Shown: one piece after another, positions 46,813-55,753 of the stretch
Numbering within the stretch: the first letter of the stretch is position 1
Layout: each line of letters starts with the position of its first letter
Source of the DNA: Rhodospirillales bacterium
Lineage (GTDB): Bacteria > Pseudomonadota > Alphaproteobacteria > Kiloniellales > JACOMY01
NCBI GenBank assembly: GCA_014324045.1
Contig: JACOMY010000004.1
Coordinates: forward strand, 1 to 64,000
Direction: 5' to 3'
DNA: 64,000 bases
Program-made: the position numbers and the translations under genes
Notes under the pieces: generated by a model
Databases searched by the model: none
What the model was told of the DNA's origin: nothing
The model's input: the letters and a program-made list of their open reading frames with translations, nothing else

Positions 46813-49005
46813 TCAGGCTTGATCCAGCTCCAGACGCGCGGGGTCGCCGCTCTTCTTCAAGGCACTGCCGCGGCCGGAGAGCGAGGGATTGGTCATGAAG
46901 AAAGTATGGGCGGAAAAAGCCTCTGCGTCGGCATCCGCCCGCCGGTAGCTACCATCGTGCTGCAGGATCCAACTCTGCGCAGCGTCCTTGAGATTGGCTG
47001 TCATGACCTGATCCAGGATCTGCTCGTAGACCGTCTCGTTCTGGATCGGCACCAGCGCCTCGACCCGCCGGTCCAGGTTGCGCGGCATCCAATCGGCCGA
47101 GGAGATGAAGACCGTCGCCTGCGCGGACGGCAAGATCGCTCCGTTCGCGAAGCAGACGATGCGGCTATGCTCCAGGAAGCGCCCGACGATAGACTTGACG
47201 CGGATGTTTTCCGACAGGCCGATGATACCGGGCCGTAAACAACAGATGCCCCGAACGATCAAGTCGATCTGCACGCCGGCTTGGTTAGCCCGGTAGAGTG
47301 CATCGATGAGATCGGGATCGACCAAAGCATTCATCTTAGCCCAAACCGCCGCTGGTAGCCCGGCCTGGGCGTTGGACATCTCCTGCTCTAGGTGTCGGAT
47401 CAGGGTTTGGCGCAGCGAGATCGGGGAGGCCGAGATCTTCTCCAGCCGCTCCGGCCGGGCGTAGCCGGTCATGAAGTTGAAGAGCCGCGCCGCGTCCCGG
47501 CAGAGCGCCCGATCTGTCGAGAAGTAGGAGAGGTCGGTATAGATCTTTGCCGTGATGGGATGATAGTTGCCGGTCCCATAGTGCACGTAGGTGCGCAGCG
47601 ATCCCGATTCGCGCCGGACCACCAAGGTCACTTTGGCATGGGTCTTCAGTTTTATGAAGCCGTAGACCACCTGCACGCCGGCCCGTTCCAAGTCGCGCGC
47701 CCAGCGGATGTTGCGCTCCTCGTGGAAGCGGGCTTTCAGTTCCACCAAGGCGGTTACCGATTTGCCGGCCTCCGCCGCCTCTGCCAGGGCGGCGACGATG
47801 GGCGAATCTTCCGAGGTGCGGTAGAGTGTCTGCTTGATCGCCACCACAGCCGGATCCTGGGCCGCCTGGCGAATAAATTGCACCACCACATCGAAGGATT
47901 CGTAGGGATGGTGCACTAGGATGTCTTTGGCGCGAATGGCCTCCAGGCAATTGCCGCCGAAATCGCGGATGCGCTCGGGGAAGCGCACGTTGTAGGGTGG
48001 GAACAGCAGCTCCGGGCGATCCTGCACCACGAGGATCTTGGTGTCGGCGACGCCCAGCAACTCTTCGAGCGCGAAGATGTCCTCCGGCTCCACCCGCAGT
48101 TCGTCGGCAACGAAGGCTCGCAAATGCTGCGCCATGCCGATGGGAAAGGAGAGACTGATGACCTGGCCGTGCCGCCGCCGTTTCAAGGCGGTCTCGAAGA
48201 CCTGGACCAGGTCTTCGGCCTCTTCCTCAATCTCGATGTCGCTGTCGCGGATCACGCGGAAGGCGCCGATCTCGCGCGTTTCGAATTCCGGAAAGAGTCT
48301 GCCGAGGCTAAGCTTGACCGCAAGTTCCGCGGCAACGAAGCGATGACTGGGCCCTCCGTCGAGGGCCGGCAGAGCGATGAAACGCGCCACATGGCTGGGC
48401 AGCTGCACCAAACCGTTGAAGGAATCGCCTTGCCGTTTCGGCCTAACCAACTCCACCACCATGCAGAAGCCGAAGTTAGGGATGAAGGGAAAGGGATGGG
48501 TCGGATCGATCGCGATCGGTGTCAAGACGGGGAAGAGTTCGCGCTCGAAGTAGTCGGCGAGCCAGGCGCGATCAGTCTCTCGCAGTTCCTCCTCGTCTAG
48601 AATCTGGAAAGCGACGCCGCGCAGTTCTTCCTTAATCTGCAGCCAGCAATCCTGCTGGCGCTGTTTCAAGCCGGTGACCCGGCTACGGATGGCCACCAGC
48701 TGTTGCGCCGGGGTCATGCCGTCCTGACTGGGCTCGGCGATGCCCGCACGCACCTGGGCCTTCAGCCCGGCCACGCGCACCATGTAGAACTCATCCAGAT
48801 TAGAGGCTGAGATCGAGAGGAAGCGCAAGCGCTCCAGCAAGGGGTGGCGCACATTGTAGGCCTCGTCCAAGACCCGCTCGTTGAAGGATAACCAGGAAAG
48901 CTCTCGATTGAAGAAGCGGCTTGGGCCCGTCGGCACTTCTTGCCCCTCGCCAGGAACAGCGGAAGCGCCTTGCTCGACGCCCAGCGGAGGGCACGCATTG
49001 TCCAT
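46813..49005 (-). CDS. ppk: Polyphosphate kinase 1
   Basis: This 730-residue membrane-associated enzyme polymerises ATP gamma-phosphate into polyphosphate. Conserved N-terminal [19 protein letters not shown] (about 31-49) and [19 protein letters not shown] are followed by the catalytic half: the phosphorylated His in [11 protein letters not shown] (about 455-465) and [12 protein letters not shown]. The C-terminal domain has the second active-site His region in [15 protein letters not shown]. Length is standard. It is first gene of ppk-ppx and divergent from the SixA-like phosphatase. Confidence 0.96.
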   Translation of the reverse strand: MDNACPPLGVEQGASAVPGEGQEVPTGPSRFFNRELSWLSFNERVLDEAYNVRHPLLERLRFLSISASNLDEFYMVRVAGLKAQVRAGIAEPSQDGMTPAQQLVAIRSRVTGLKQRQQDCWLQIKEELRGVAFQILDEEELRETDRAWLADYFERELFPVLTPIAIDPTHPFPFIPNFGFCMVVELVRPKRQGDSFNGLVQLPSHVARFIALPALDGGPSHRFVAAELAVKLSLGRLFPEFETREIGAFRVIRDSDIEIEEEAEDLVQVFETALKRRRHGQVISLSFPIGMAQHLRAFVADELRVEPEDIFALEELLGVADTKILVVQDRPELLFPPYNVRFPERIRDFGGNCLEAIRAKDILVHHPYESFDVVVQFIRQAAQDPAVVAIKQTLYRTSEDSPIVAALAEAAEAGKSVTALVELKARFHEERNIRWARDLERAGVQVVYGFIKLKTHAKVTLVVRRESGSLRTYVHYGTGNYHPITAKIYTDLSYFSTDRALCRDAARLFNFMTGYARPERLEKISASPISLRQTLIRHLEQEMSNAQAGLPAAVWAKMNALVDPDLIDALYRANQAGVQIDLIVRGICCLRPGIIGLSENIRVKSIVGRFLEHSRIVCFANGAILPSAQATVFISSADWMPRNLDRRVEALVPIQNETVYEQILDQVMTANLKDAAQSWILQHDGSYRRADADAEAFSAHTFFMTNPSLSGRGSALKKSGDPARLELDQA

Positions 49006-49092
49006 GGGTCGACTCCGGCTAGAGAGGGGCTTTCTTTAGCATTCGATCCATGCCAGTCTAAGGAGAATGTTTTCAACGGGCGGCGCGGCCGG

Positions 49093-49638
49093 ATGGACGA
49101 GACGCACAGACAACTGCTGCTTTTACGGCACGCAAAATCGTCATGGAGCAAGACCGGCTTGCAGGATCACGACCGGCCGCTGAGCCGCCGCGGTCAACAG
49201 GCCGCGCCGGAAATGGGCCGCTACCTGGCCCGCTCAAACCTGCGGCCCGATCTGGTGCTCTGTTCGACGGCCAATCGCGCCCGCACGACTTGGCGGCTGG
49301 TTGCCAAGGCACTCGGCGGGCCCGAGGTTCCGGTCAAGGAAGATCGGGCGCTCTATCACGCTGCGCCCAGCGAGCTGATGGAGCAGGTACGGAACGCTCC
49401 GGACGAGGCCCGACGGATCGTTCTGGTTGGCCACAATCCCGGCATGGAGAGCCTTGCCCAGCATTTGGCCGGGGACCGTTCGGATGAAGACAAGCTCATG
49501 CAGCTGCAGGATAAGTACCCTACGGCGGGGCTGGCTCTCTTCCAGGTCGATGCGCCCAGCTGGGCAGGCGTCATCGCTAAGAACTGCACCCTTATAGATT
49601 TTGTGACACCACGCGAATTGCAACTGCGGACGTCTTAA
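49093..49638 (+). CDS. SixA-like histidine phosphatase
   Basis: This 181-residue protein is of the histidine-phosphatase (phosphoglycerate-mutase-like) superfamily. The catalytic RHG motif reads LLLLRHAKSSW (about 8-18, RHA as in SixA) and the second His is in IVLVGHNPGMESLA (about 115-128). SixA removes phosphate from phosphohistidine in phosphotransfer proteins; the substrate here is unknown. It is beside ppk and the CYTH-CHAD remnant, the usual setting for this family. ATG 49093 is the only good in-frame start near the conserved part. Confidence 0.87.
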   Translation: MDETHRQLLLLRHAKSSWSKTGLQDHDRPLSRRGQQAAPEMGRYLARSNLRPDLVLCSTANRARTTWRLVAKALGGPEVPVKEDRALYHAAPSELMEQVRNAPDEARRIVLVGHNPGMESLAQHLAGDRSDEDKLMQLQDKYPTAGLALFQVDAPSWAGVIAKNCTLIDFVTPRELQLRTS

Positions 49639-49769
49639 AAGGCGGAGCGGCTTCCAATCGGGGAGAGCCGGGTTGGCGCCCCGATCGAGTAAGGTCCTTC
49701 AAAGCCGGCTTAACCAAATCCCACATCTCTTGCAGGTGGCCGAGGCCGTCTTCGACGCGGCCGGGCTTG

Positions 49770-50852
49770 TCAGCCGACGACCATGCCGATGGCGGCCGGG
49801 TCGCTCTCCTTCGGCAAGCGCCCCTGCAATAGGTTCAGAAGAATCTGCGAGACGGCTGCGTCGTTCAAGGAGCCCAAGCAGTCCTGAAATTTCTCGATCG
49901 GCGCAAGGGTCGCTTTGTTGCGCTCCTTCTTCATGTAGACTTTAAAGAACTCCAAGGCGTAGCGCAGCTTCTTGCTGGAGATGCGCACCTTATGCAGGGA
50001 TTCTTCGTTCTTCTCGTCACGCGCCTTACCCTTCTTCAAGATCTGGTGGGCGCGCTTTGCCAACTCCTTCTCGGCAACGGCCTGCGCCAAAGATTCGGTC
50101 CCGGGGCCGCCGTCGAGGCTGGGCTCGATTAACCGATTTCCAGGCACCATTGATCAACCACAGTTCCAAACGCAGCAAGAGTATAGCGTAGCGGTGGCGG
50201 CGTAGAGCCTCGTCCACCAAGACATAGCCCTCCTGGCGCATGCGCTCTCCGGCTTGATCCAGACGTGTCAGATTCTTTTCCTGCGGCAGCCGATGCATTA
50301 GAGGGGCCAGCGTCTCGAAGCGGGAAACGTCCCAATTCCGGGCCGACCCCGAGGGTGTTCTATAGCCAGCCCAGGTCTTCGCGCAGCTGGATCGCCATGC
50401 CGTCCGCCAGCAGGTGTAGCGCGCCAACCCTTAGCTGGTGCATTACCTCGATGTCGCGACAGCCGGAAAAGAACGCAGCCTGGTTGGCCCGCACTTGCAC
50501 AAGGCAGTTGCGGGCAATGGCCTCGAAGGCTGCACCGGCCGTGAGATCCCCGGAAAGCTCCCAACGTTGCGCGAAGACCGGTTCTTGGACCGGGCCCCAA
50601 GCCAAGGCATAGCCGCGTGCTACATTTGGAGCGCGGCTCCAGCGGGAATTCGGTATGTTCGCCAATCGCCAAGGCCAATTGCAACAGGTACTCCGGCGGC
50701 CCGGTCAGCAGTTCCAGTTCCATCTCCGGGATGAACATTTGCTTGTCGCCGGCCCCGATGCTGCCCTCGTCGAAGGCCATCTCGATCCCGCTCTCCGCCA
50801 AACGTACCGGAAGGACCTGGTGGATGACTTGGGTGACGAAGAGTTGCTGCAG
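49770..50852 (-). pseudogene. Decayed CYTH-CHAD (triphosphate tunnel / polyphosphate-binding) gene
   Basis: At least four pieces in different frames add up to the second half of a CYTH domain plus a CHAD domain. 50852-50625 reads LQQLFVTQVI, GIEMAFDEGSIGAGDK and MELELLTGPPEYLLQLAL (CYTH). 50626-50360 reads NVARGYALAWGPVQE and DIEVMHQLRVG. About 50350-50150 reads SARNWDVSRFETLAPL. 50150-49770 reads SLHKVRISSKKLRYALEFF and FQDCLGSLNDAA (CHAD end). Frame changes fall near 50625, 50360 and 50150. The N-terminal half of CYTH is missing, replaced by an IS630 remnant. An intact protein (about 500 residues) would bind or hydrolyse polyphosphate, fitting the ppk-ppx neighbourhood. It is now surely non-functional unless the sequence is faulty. 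Confidence 0.85.
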
Positions 50853-51050
50853 CGGCTTTGGGCAAGTGTTTGAGCTTTGCGAAGATCTGCCCGAAGGGGT
50901 CGAGGTCGGGTGCGTAGGCGGCAAGATAAGGTCGAGGTTCTCAAATGCCCAAAGGGCGTCTTGACATAGAGCCTTTTGGAGCCTTTGGCCGCGCGGTCCC
51001 CAGCCGCGGCAATCTTGTCGATAAGCATGGGAAATCGCAAGCCATGCCTC
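50840..51050 (-). mobile_element. IS630-family transposase remnant
   Basis: Three short stretches in different frames match the DDE domain of IS630 transposases: RGWGPRGQRL and VKTPFGHLRTSTL (about 51030-50930), then NLDLILPP directly followed, one frame over, by YAPDLDPFGQIFAKLKH (50928-50878). The latter corresponds to the LPPYSPDLNPIE-FAKLK block that carries the last catalytic residue, here mutated to G. The middle of the domain is deleted. No terminal inverted repeats are visible. It abuts the truncated CYTH sequence, so its insertion and later deletion probably destroyed that gene. Confidence 0.65.
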
Positions 51051-51187
51051 GGTCGTAGACTGCCTCTGCGCTTCCACCCCTGCGCCAGGTTTACAAAGGA
51101 TCTGCCGCCGGACTCTACGCTAGTCTCGCTGCCTGTCGGATGGAAAAGCGCCCCATAAGGCATCGGAGATAAAGCAACACGGCCTTA

Positions 51188-51964
51188 CTAGAGCGTTCCG
51201 GGGAAAGCGCCACCGTCCAGGACGATGTTTTGACCGGTGATGAATCCGGCCTTGGCGGAGCAGAGGAAGGCGCAGGCTTGACCGAACTCCGCAGGATCGC
51301 CGAAACGTCCGGCCGGATTGTTCTTGGCACGCTCCTCTGCGGCCTCTTCGATCGACTTGCCCTGCTTCTTGGCGACGGCCGCCAGAGTGCCGGTCAGGCG
51401 GTCGGTGTCGAAGGGCCCGGGCAGCAATCCGTTCAGGGTCACGTTGCGGCGGACCGTCTGGCGCGCGATCCCGGCACAGAAGCCGGTTAGACCCGCACGT
51501 GCGCCATTGGAGAGGCCCAGGACATCGATGGGTGCCTTCACTGCGGCCGAGGTGATGTTGACGATGCGTCCGAAGCGGCGCTGCATCATGCCGTCTACCG
51601 TCATCTTGATCAGTTCGATGGCGGTCAGCATGTTGGCGTCGATGGCCTTGATCCAGTCGTCTCGGGCCCAGTTGCGGAAATCGCCGGGCGGCGGACCGCC
51701 GGCGTTGTTGATCAGGATGTCCGGGTCCGGACAGGCCTCAAGCAGGGCAGCGCGCCCCTCCGGCGCGGTCACATCGCAGACGACGGCGACGGCCTCGCCA
51801 CCGGCGGACCGGATTGCGTCGGCCGTGGCTTCCAGCGGACCGGCGCTGCGGGCCGAAATCACCACCTTGACCCCTTCGGCGGCCAGCTGCTCGGCACAGG
51901 CACGTCCCAGGCCCTTGCTGGAGGCGCAAACGATGGCCTTGCGGCCGGCAATACCCAGATCCAT
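51188..51964 (-). CDS. SDR-fold oxidoreductase with altered catalytic residues
   Basis: This 258-residue short-chain dehydrogenase/reductase fold has the cofactor loop AIVCASSKGLGRACAEQL (about 10-27; SSKGLGR in place of TGxxxGIG) and ILINNAGGPPPG (NNAG, about 86-97). The active-site Ser is kept in IVNITSAAV, but the YxxxK pair reads SNGAR (Ser for Tyr, Arg for Lys) at exactly the expected spacing. It may therefore not be a classical oxidoreductase. The C-terminal NIVLDGGAFPGTL is family-like. ATG 51964 has GAAGAGG upstream. It lies 4 nt downstream of hda. Confidence 0.85.
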   Translation of the reverse strand: MDLGIAGRKAIVCASSKGLGRACAEQLAAEGVKVVISARSAGPLEATADAIRSAGGEAVAVVCDVTAPEGRAALLEACPDPDILINNAGGPPPGDFRNWARDDWIKAIDANMLTAIELIKMTVDGMMQRRFGRIVNITSAAVKAPIDVLGLSNGARAGLTGFCAGIARQTVRRNVTLNGLLPGPFDTDRLTGTLAAVAKKQGKSIEEAAEERAKNNPAGRFGDPAEFGQACAFLCSAKAGFITGQNIVLDGGAFPGTL

Positions 51965-51968
51965 GGCG

Positions 51969-52694
51969 CTAAACCTCTTCGTATACCGAAGCGTCCGGTC
52001 CGGATTCCAGCGAACGCAGGGCTCGCTTGGCAAGCGGTATCGTCACCCGGCGCCTTCGACGGCTGGCTGCCATGGCGCCCGCGTCCAAGCGGTCGGCCAG
52101 CAGCTGTAAGCTCCCTAGGGAGCGCTCGATGCGCGGCAGGATGTAGCGCACCACCTGCGGATTGCTCTCCAGTTGCCGGTCGCTCATCAGCTTCAGGAAG
52201 ACACAGGTTAACAACGCATCGTCGGGAATACCGATGGCGACTTGGTTCGCCTCCAGGAGACGGGAGCGCAGGTCGGCCAGGCGCACATCCCAGGCAGCCG
52301 GCGCGCGTCGGGCAGTCAAGAGCATGCTCCCCCCGCGCTCGGCGACCGCCCCGAACAAGGCGTAGAAGGTCTCCTCCAACTCCGGATGTCCGCTCAAGAT
52401 CAGGTCGCAATGCTCAACGAGGAGGTGCTTGGCACCGCCCAGCACCTCGCGGGCCGACCTGCCCTTCAGGGCGCCGCCGTCTAGCTCCAGCGCCCGCGCC
52501 CTGCCGCTCCAGATATGCGCCAAGTGACTTTTGCCGGACCCGCGAAGACCGCGCAGGATCAGCACCGGACCGGGCCAATTTGGCCAGGCCTCGACGAAGA
52601 CCAGAGCCGCGCGATTGGCCGCCCCCACCAGGAAGTCCCGACGCTCGAGGCGCCTCAGCGGCGGCAGACGCAGCGGATACTGATAGCTCAGCAC
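51969..52694 (-). CDS. hda: HdaA, DnaA-like regulator of replication initiation
   Basis: This protein of about 241 residues is a DnaA-related AAA+ protein that works with the beta clamp to inactivate DnaA-ATP. YQYPLRLPPLRRLERRDFLVG opens the domain; Walker A is LRGLRGSGKSHLAHIW, Walker B-like HLLVEHCDLIL, and the sensor-2/box VII region is IERSLGSLQLLADRLD. The DnaA DNA-binding domain IV is absent, as expected. GTG 52694 is chosen; it lies 7 nt after the permease stop. The longer frame upstream is a shadow of that gene. It forms an operon with the permease, DUF2066 and SDR genes. Confidence 0.9.
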   Translation of the reverse strand: MLSYQYPLRLPPLRRLERRDFLVGAANRAALVFVEAWPNWPGPVLILRGLRGSGKSHLAHIWSGRARALELDGGALKGRSAREVLGGAKHLLVEHCDLILSGHPELEETFYALFGAVAERGGSMLLTARRAPAAWDVRLADLRSRLLEANQVAIGIPDDALLTCVFLKLMSDRQLESNPQVVRYILPRIERSLGSLQLLADRLDAGAMAASRRRRRVTIPLAKRALRSLESGPDASVYEEV

Positions 52695-52701
52695 TCTGAA
52701 C

Positions 52702-53934
52702 TCACGCTTTCGGCAGCTGTCCCGGCGGCGGGTCCTCGTCCTCACCCAGATAGTAGCGGGTCTTACGATAGCGCCCGACGGCGTGGCGCACGGCAACACC
52801 GATCATGGCCGCTACCGGTACCGCGACCAGCACGCCCAGGAACCCGGCGATCGCACCGCCGGCCAGAACTGCAAAGAGCACCCAGACGTCGTGCAGGCCG
52901 ATACCGCGCCCCACCAGCCGCGGCGTCAAGATGTTCCCTTCCACCGACTGCCCCAGCAGGAAGAAGCCGATCGGCAAAAGGATAGACCAGAGATCGGGGA
53001 ACTGGATAAAGGAAAGGGTGACGGTAAGCAGAAACCCGGTCAACGCCCCGATGTAGGGAATGAAGGTCAGGATGCCGGCCACCAGCCCCACCGCAGCCCC
53101 GTACTGCAAACCGCTGAGGGTCAAGGCCAAGGCGTAGTAGGTCGCCATGATCAGGCAGACCAGCGCTTGGCCGCGGACGAAACCCGCGAGCGCCCGATCA
53201 ATGTCTTTCGCTACCGTCCGGATCGCCGGACGTTCCGGCAGCGGCAGCAGGGCATCGACGCTAGCGACGATCCGGTCCCAGCGCAGCAGGCAGAAAAAGC
53301 CAACCAAGGGCGTGATCAAAAAGAGCGAGATTATATTGACCAGCGCTACACCGCTCTGGATCAGGTTCAAGACCAGCGCGATCAGGGTGTTGATGGCCTG
53401 CTCGGTGAAGCTGCCTAGATGCTCCCGGATCTTGGACCTGGCATCGATCTGGTAGCGTTCGCCGATCTGGTCCAGGAAAGCCAGACCCTGCTCTCGTCCG
53501 GCCGCCAGGAGACCGGGCAGATTGTTCAAGAGATCGATCGACTGGTTCACCAGCAAAGGGCCGACCATGGCCAGGATCGAGAGCACCGCCAGCACAAAGA
53601 CAAAAGCGACGATCACAGCTGACAGCGTACGGCTGAGCCCGAAGGTCTCAAGCTTGTCTACTGGCGGGTCAAGAAAATAGGCCAGCGCCATACCGGCAAC
53701 GAAAGGCAGGGCGACTTGGCGCACCAAAATCAGGAAAAACAGGGCGAAGAACGCTAGGAGCACCCAGAAAGGCCACTGCCGCCGCGGCGCTCGGAACGAG
53801 CGCGGCAGGATCCGGGTCGTGTCTTCAGCAGGGGACTGGCTATCACTCAGCGCTCTGTCCTCCGCTCCGATCTTGAAGCGTTGGACTAACAGGCGCCGGC
53901 AAGGCTTGGCCGTGGATCCCGCCCAAGGCCGCAC
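52702..53934 (-). CDS. AI-2E family (PerM-like) permease
   Basis: This membrane protein of about 380-410 residues has seven to eight hydrophobic segments. Family signatures are present: LPFVAGMALAYFLDPPVD (about 74-91), GLVAGILTFIPYIGALTGF and LVGRGIGLHDVWVLFAVLAG near the C-terminus. The family was named for autoinducer export, but most members are of unknown substrate. The canonical start GTG 53934 overlaps the DUF2066 gene by 92 nt. A CTG at 53849, with GGAGG 8 nt upstream and only a 7-nt overlap, is a strong unconventional alternative. hda follows after 7 nt. Confidence 0.9.
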   Translation of the reverse strand: MRPWAGSTAKPCRRLLVQRFKIGAEDRALSDSQSPAEDTTRILPRSFRAPRRQWPFWVLLAFFALFFLILVRQVALPFVAGMALAYFLDPPVDKLETFGLSRTLSAVIVAFVFVLAVLSILAMVGPLLVNQSIDLLNNLPGLLAAGREQGLAFLDQIGERYQIDARSKIREHLGSFTEQAINTLIALVLNLIQSGVALVNIISLFLITPLVGFFCLLRWDRIVASVDALLPLPERPAIRTVAKDIDRALAGFVRGQALVCLIMATYYALALTLSGLQYGAAVGLVAGILTFIPYIGALTGFLLTVTLSFIQFPDLWSILLPIGFFLLGQSVEGNILTPRLVGRGIGLHDVWVLFAVLAGGAIAGFLGVLVAVPVAAMIGVAVRHAVGRYRKTRYYLGEDEDPPPGQLPKA

Positions 53935-55042
53935 CCAACTGCAGATCCCAGCCCTCCGGCGAGGGCAGCAGCGAGAGGCCGCGCTGGTCCAGAGCGTTCT
54001 GCAACTGACCGGCTGTACCGCGGTGGGTGACAGCGATCTTAACGGCTCCGCGTTGCATGGTCAGAATCCGTAGGCCTGAGACCAACGGTTCGCCTTCCAA
54101 CTCCTTGCGGATCAGCAGCCAATCCTGAAGCGCAGAGGCAAGCGCCCGCACCTCTATAGCACTGGCCGGCGTGTACTGGACCGCGTTGGCCTCTTTCCAA
54201 GAGGTCTCCAGCCCCTGCAAGACCGCGATTACCCCGCGTTCGAAGAAGGCAGTATCCTGCTCGTCCGGCGCTTGGGTCAGTCTAACCGAGAGCGGTTGTC
54301 CCAAGGCTTCGCCGTAGCTACTAGCCGTCAGCGCCATGCTGGCCCCGCCGCTCATCGGGTTGCCGGTGACCAAGGCCTGTGCGACCACGGCGCCCAAGGC
54401 ATCGTAGTTGCCGGCCAGATCGCTCAGCCCGCGCCGATCGCCAGAGATCGCGCCGGCGGCATCGACTGCAATCACGTCCTGCAGATCGCCCAACGGCACC
54501 TCGACCGGCACCAGCCCGTCGCCGGTGCCGCCGAAATTCTCCCAGGCGGCACGCCAGGGATTGGGATCGTCCCACAGGACGGCCTCGCCACCGTTACCGT
54601 AGACGGGAACCACGACATAGGGCCGACTTTGAACCTCGGTATAGCGCAGCCCCAACTCTGCCAGAAGTTTGCGGGTGGCGGGCGGATCGAAGCGGAAGTT
54701 GAAGCGGCCGTCGAAGGTGGTGCCCGTGATCACCTCGTCCAAGACCTGGACCGAGGCAATCGTCGAGTCGATTCGTGCGACCGGCAGACTGGGGATCGCC
54801 GCCAGATCGTCTTGCACCACCAGGCGCTCGGCCAGACGGCGGAAGGCCTTCTCTTTGGCGGAAGCCTCGGCCTGGTCCTTGGCTTCGACCGAGGAGCCGG
54901 CGGCCATGGAGACGATGACGCCCGGCACAACAAAGAGGTCGGCGCGTGCCGGTAGTACCGTAGCGATAGTCATCAGAATTGCGAAGGCAAGCGGACACAG
55001 CCCCATTGGGCCACCGCTCTTGCAGACATTGAAGCTTCTCAC
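53843..55042 (-). CDS. DUF2066 domain protein, exported
   Basis: This 399-residue protein has an N-terminal signal peptide (cut near LPARAD, about 35). The DUF2066 domain begins with FVVPGVIVSMAAGSSVEAKD and AKEKAFRRLAERLVV, and later has YVVVPVYGNGGEAVLWDDPN. The function is unknown; in this lineage it is regularly encoded just upstream of the AI-2E permease and HdaA and downstream of purM, so it may assist an envelope process. GTG 55042 gives a basic n-region; ATG 55006 or TTG 55045 are alternatives. It ends overlapping the permease frame. Confidence 0.85.
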   Translation of the reverse strand: MRSFNVCKSGGPMGLCPLAFAILMTIATVLPARADLFVVPGVIVSMAAGSSVEAKDQAEASAKEKAFRRLAERLVVQDDLAAIPSLPVARIDSTIASVQVLDEVITGTTFDGRFNFRFDPPATRKLLAELGLRYTEVQSRPYVVVPVYGNGGEAVLWDDPNPWRAAWENFGGTGDGLVPVEVPLGDLQDVIAVDAAGAISGDRRGLSDLAGNYDALGAVVAQALVTGNPMSGGASMALTASSYGEALGQPLSVRLTQAPDEQDTAFFERGVIAVLQGLETSWKEANAVQYTPASAIEVRALASALQDWLLIRKELEGEPLVSGLRILTMQRGAVKIAVTHRGTAGQLQNALDQRGLSLLPSPEGWDLQLGAALGGIHGQALPAPVSPTLQDRSGGQSAE

Positions 55043-55345
55043 CAATACCTACCTTGGGCCTCCCCTAGGCACCCCCCAAGCTTCTCCGCCGCGGCTTGCG
55101 TCGTCAACCGCAAAGCTAACCTGGCATAATACCGCCGTGACCCGAGAGCCCCAAACGCCGCCGGCAAGGAGCACGTCATCGTACACGTCTCGCACGGGGT
55201 CCTGCCTCACCTATCGCTTGGCGCCCTATTCGGCGGCTCCACCCGCTCGGCGGTGCCAAACCGGCGGAGTAGCCGGCCCATGGCAAGTTGTGCAACTGCG
55301 TTTGCCCGCCGTCGGCGGTGCCCAAGACGGCGCCAGGCGAGGCCT
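55043..55345 (-). other. Intergenic region upstream of the DUF2066 gene
   Basis: About 300 bp with the DUF2066 promoter side and no recognisable gene. Short frames on both strands have no family resemblance. It begins the accessory stretch that separates the DUF2066 and purM genes. Confidence 0.4.
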
Positions 55346-55570
55346 GAATGCCGGCGCGAGAAGCAGCAGCCCTATAACGTCGCCCACGGCATCACGCCGG
55401 AGAGTGTGAGGAAGCAGATCGGCGACATCCTCTCGTCGGTCTAAGAACGCACAGCGTCACCGTCGATACTGGCATCGAGGGCAGCCTGCACCGGGTCGGC
55501 GACAACATCCAGACCGTCCTGACCGGTCTTGAGAAAAAGATGAAGGAGGCAGACCGCATCAAGACGAACT
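55346..55570 (+). pseudogene. C-terminal scrap of uvrB
   Basis: The plus strand encodes [19 protein letters not shown] followed by [11 protein letters not shown], then a stop (TAA at 55442), and one frame over VTVDTGIEGSLHRVGDN and LTGLEKKMKEA. This order matches the UvrB C-terminus (RRxKQxxYNxxHGITPES, DI..SVYE.D.VTVDTG, LxKRMxEAA). The stop falls where UvrB has Tyr (TAA for TAY), and one base shift follows. The remaining 600 or so residues of UvrB are absent, so this is a relic of a duplicated or displaced uvrB. The region after it to 55753 holds nothing recognised. Confidence 0.75.
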
Positions 55571-55753
55571 GCGGCGCCTACAAGCGCAAGACCTGGATCT
55601 GGCCCCTCTGGTCGGCGCCCGCAAAGGAGACAGCAGCGGACGCAGAACCGCAGGACTTGGCACCGGGGCACCAATCAGTCGGATCGAAGATGCCCCAAGT
55701 TCGCAACCGGTCTGGCCGCCGCCGCGCCCAGCTAACCGGCGCACCACCTACCG

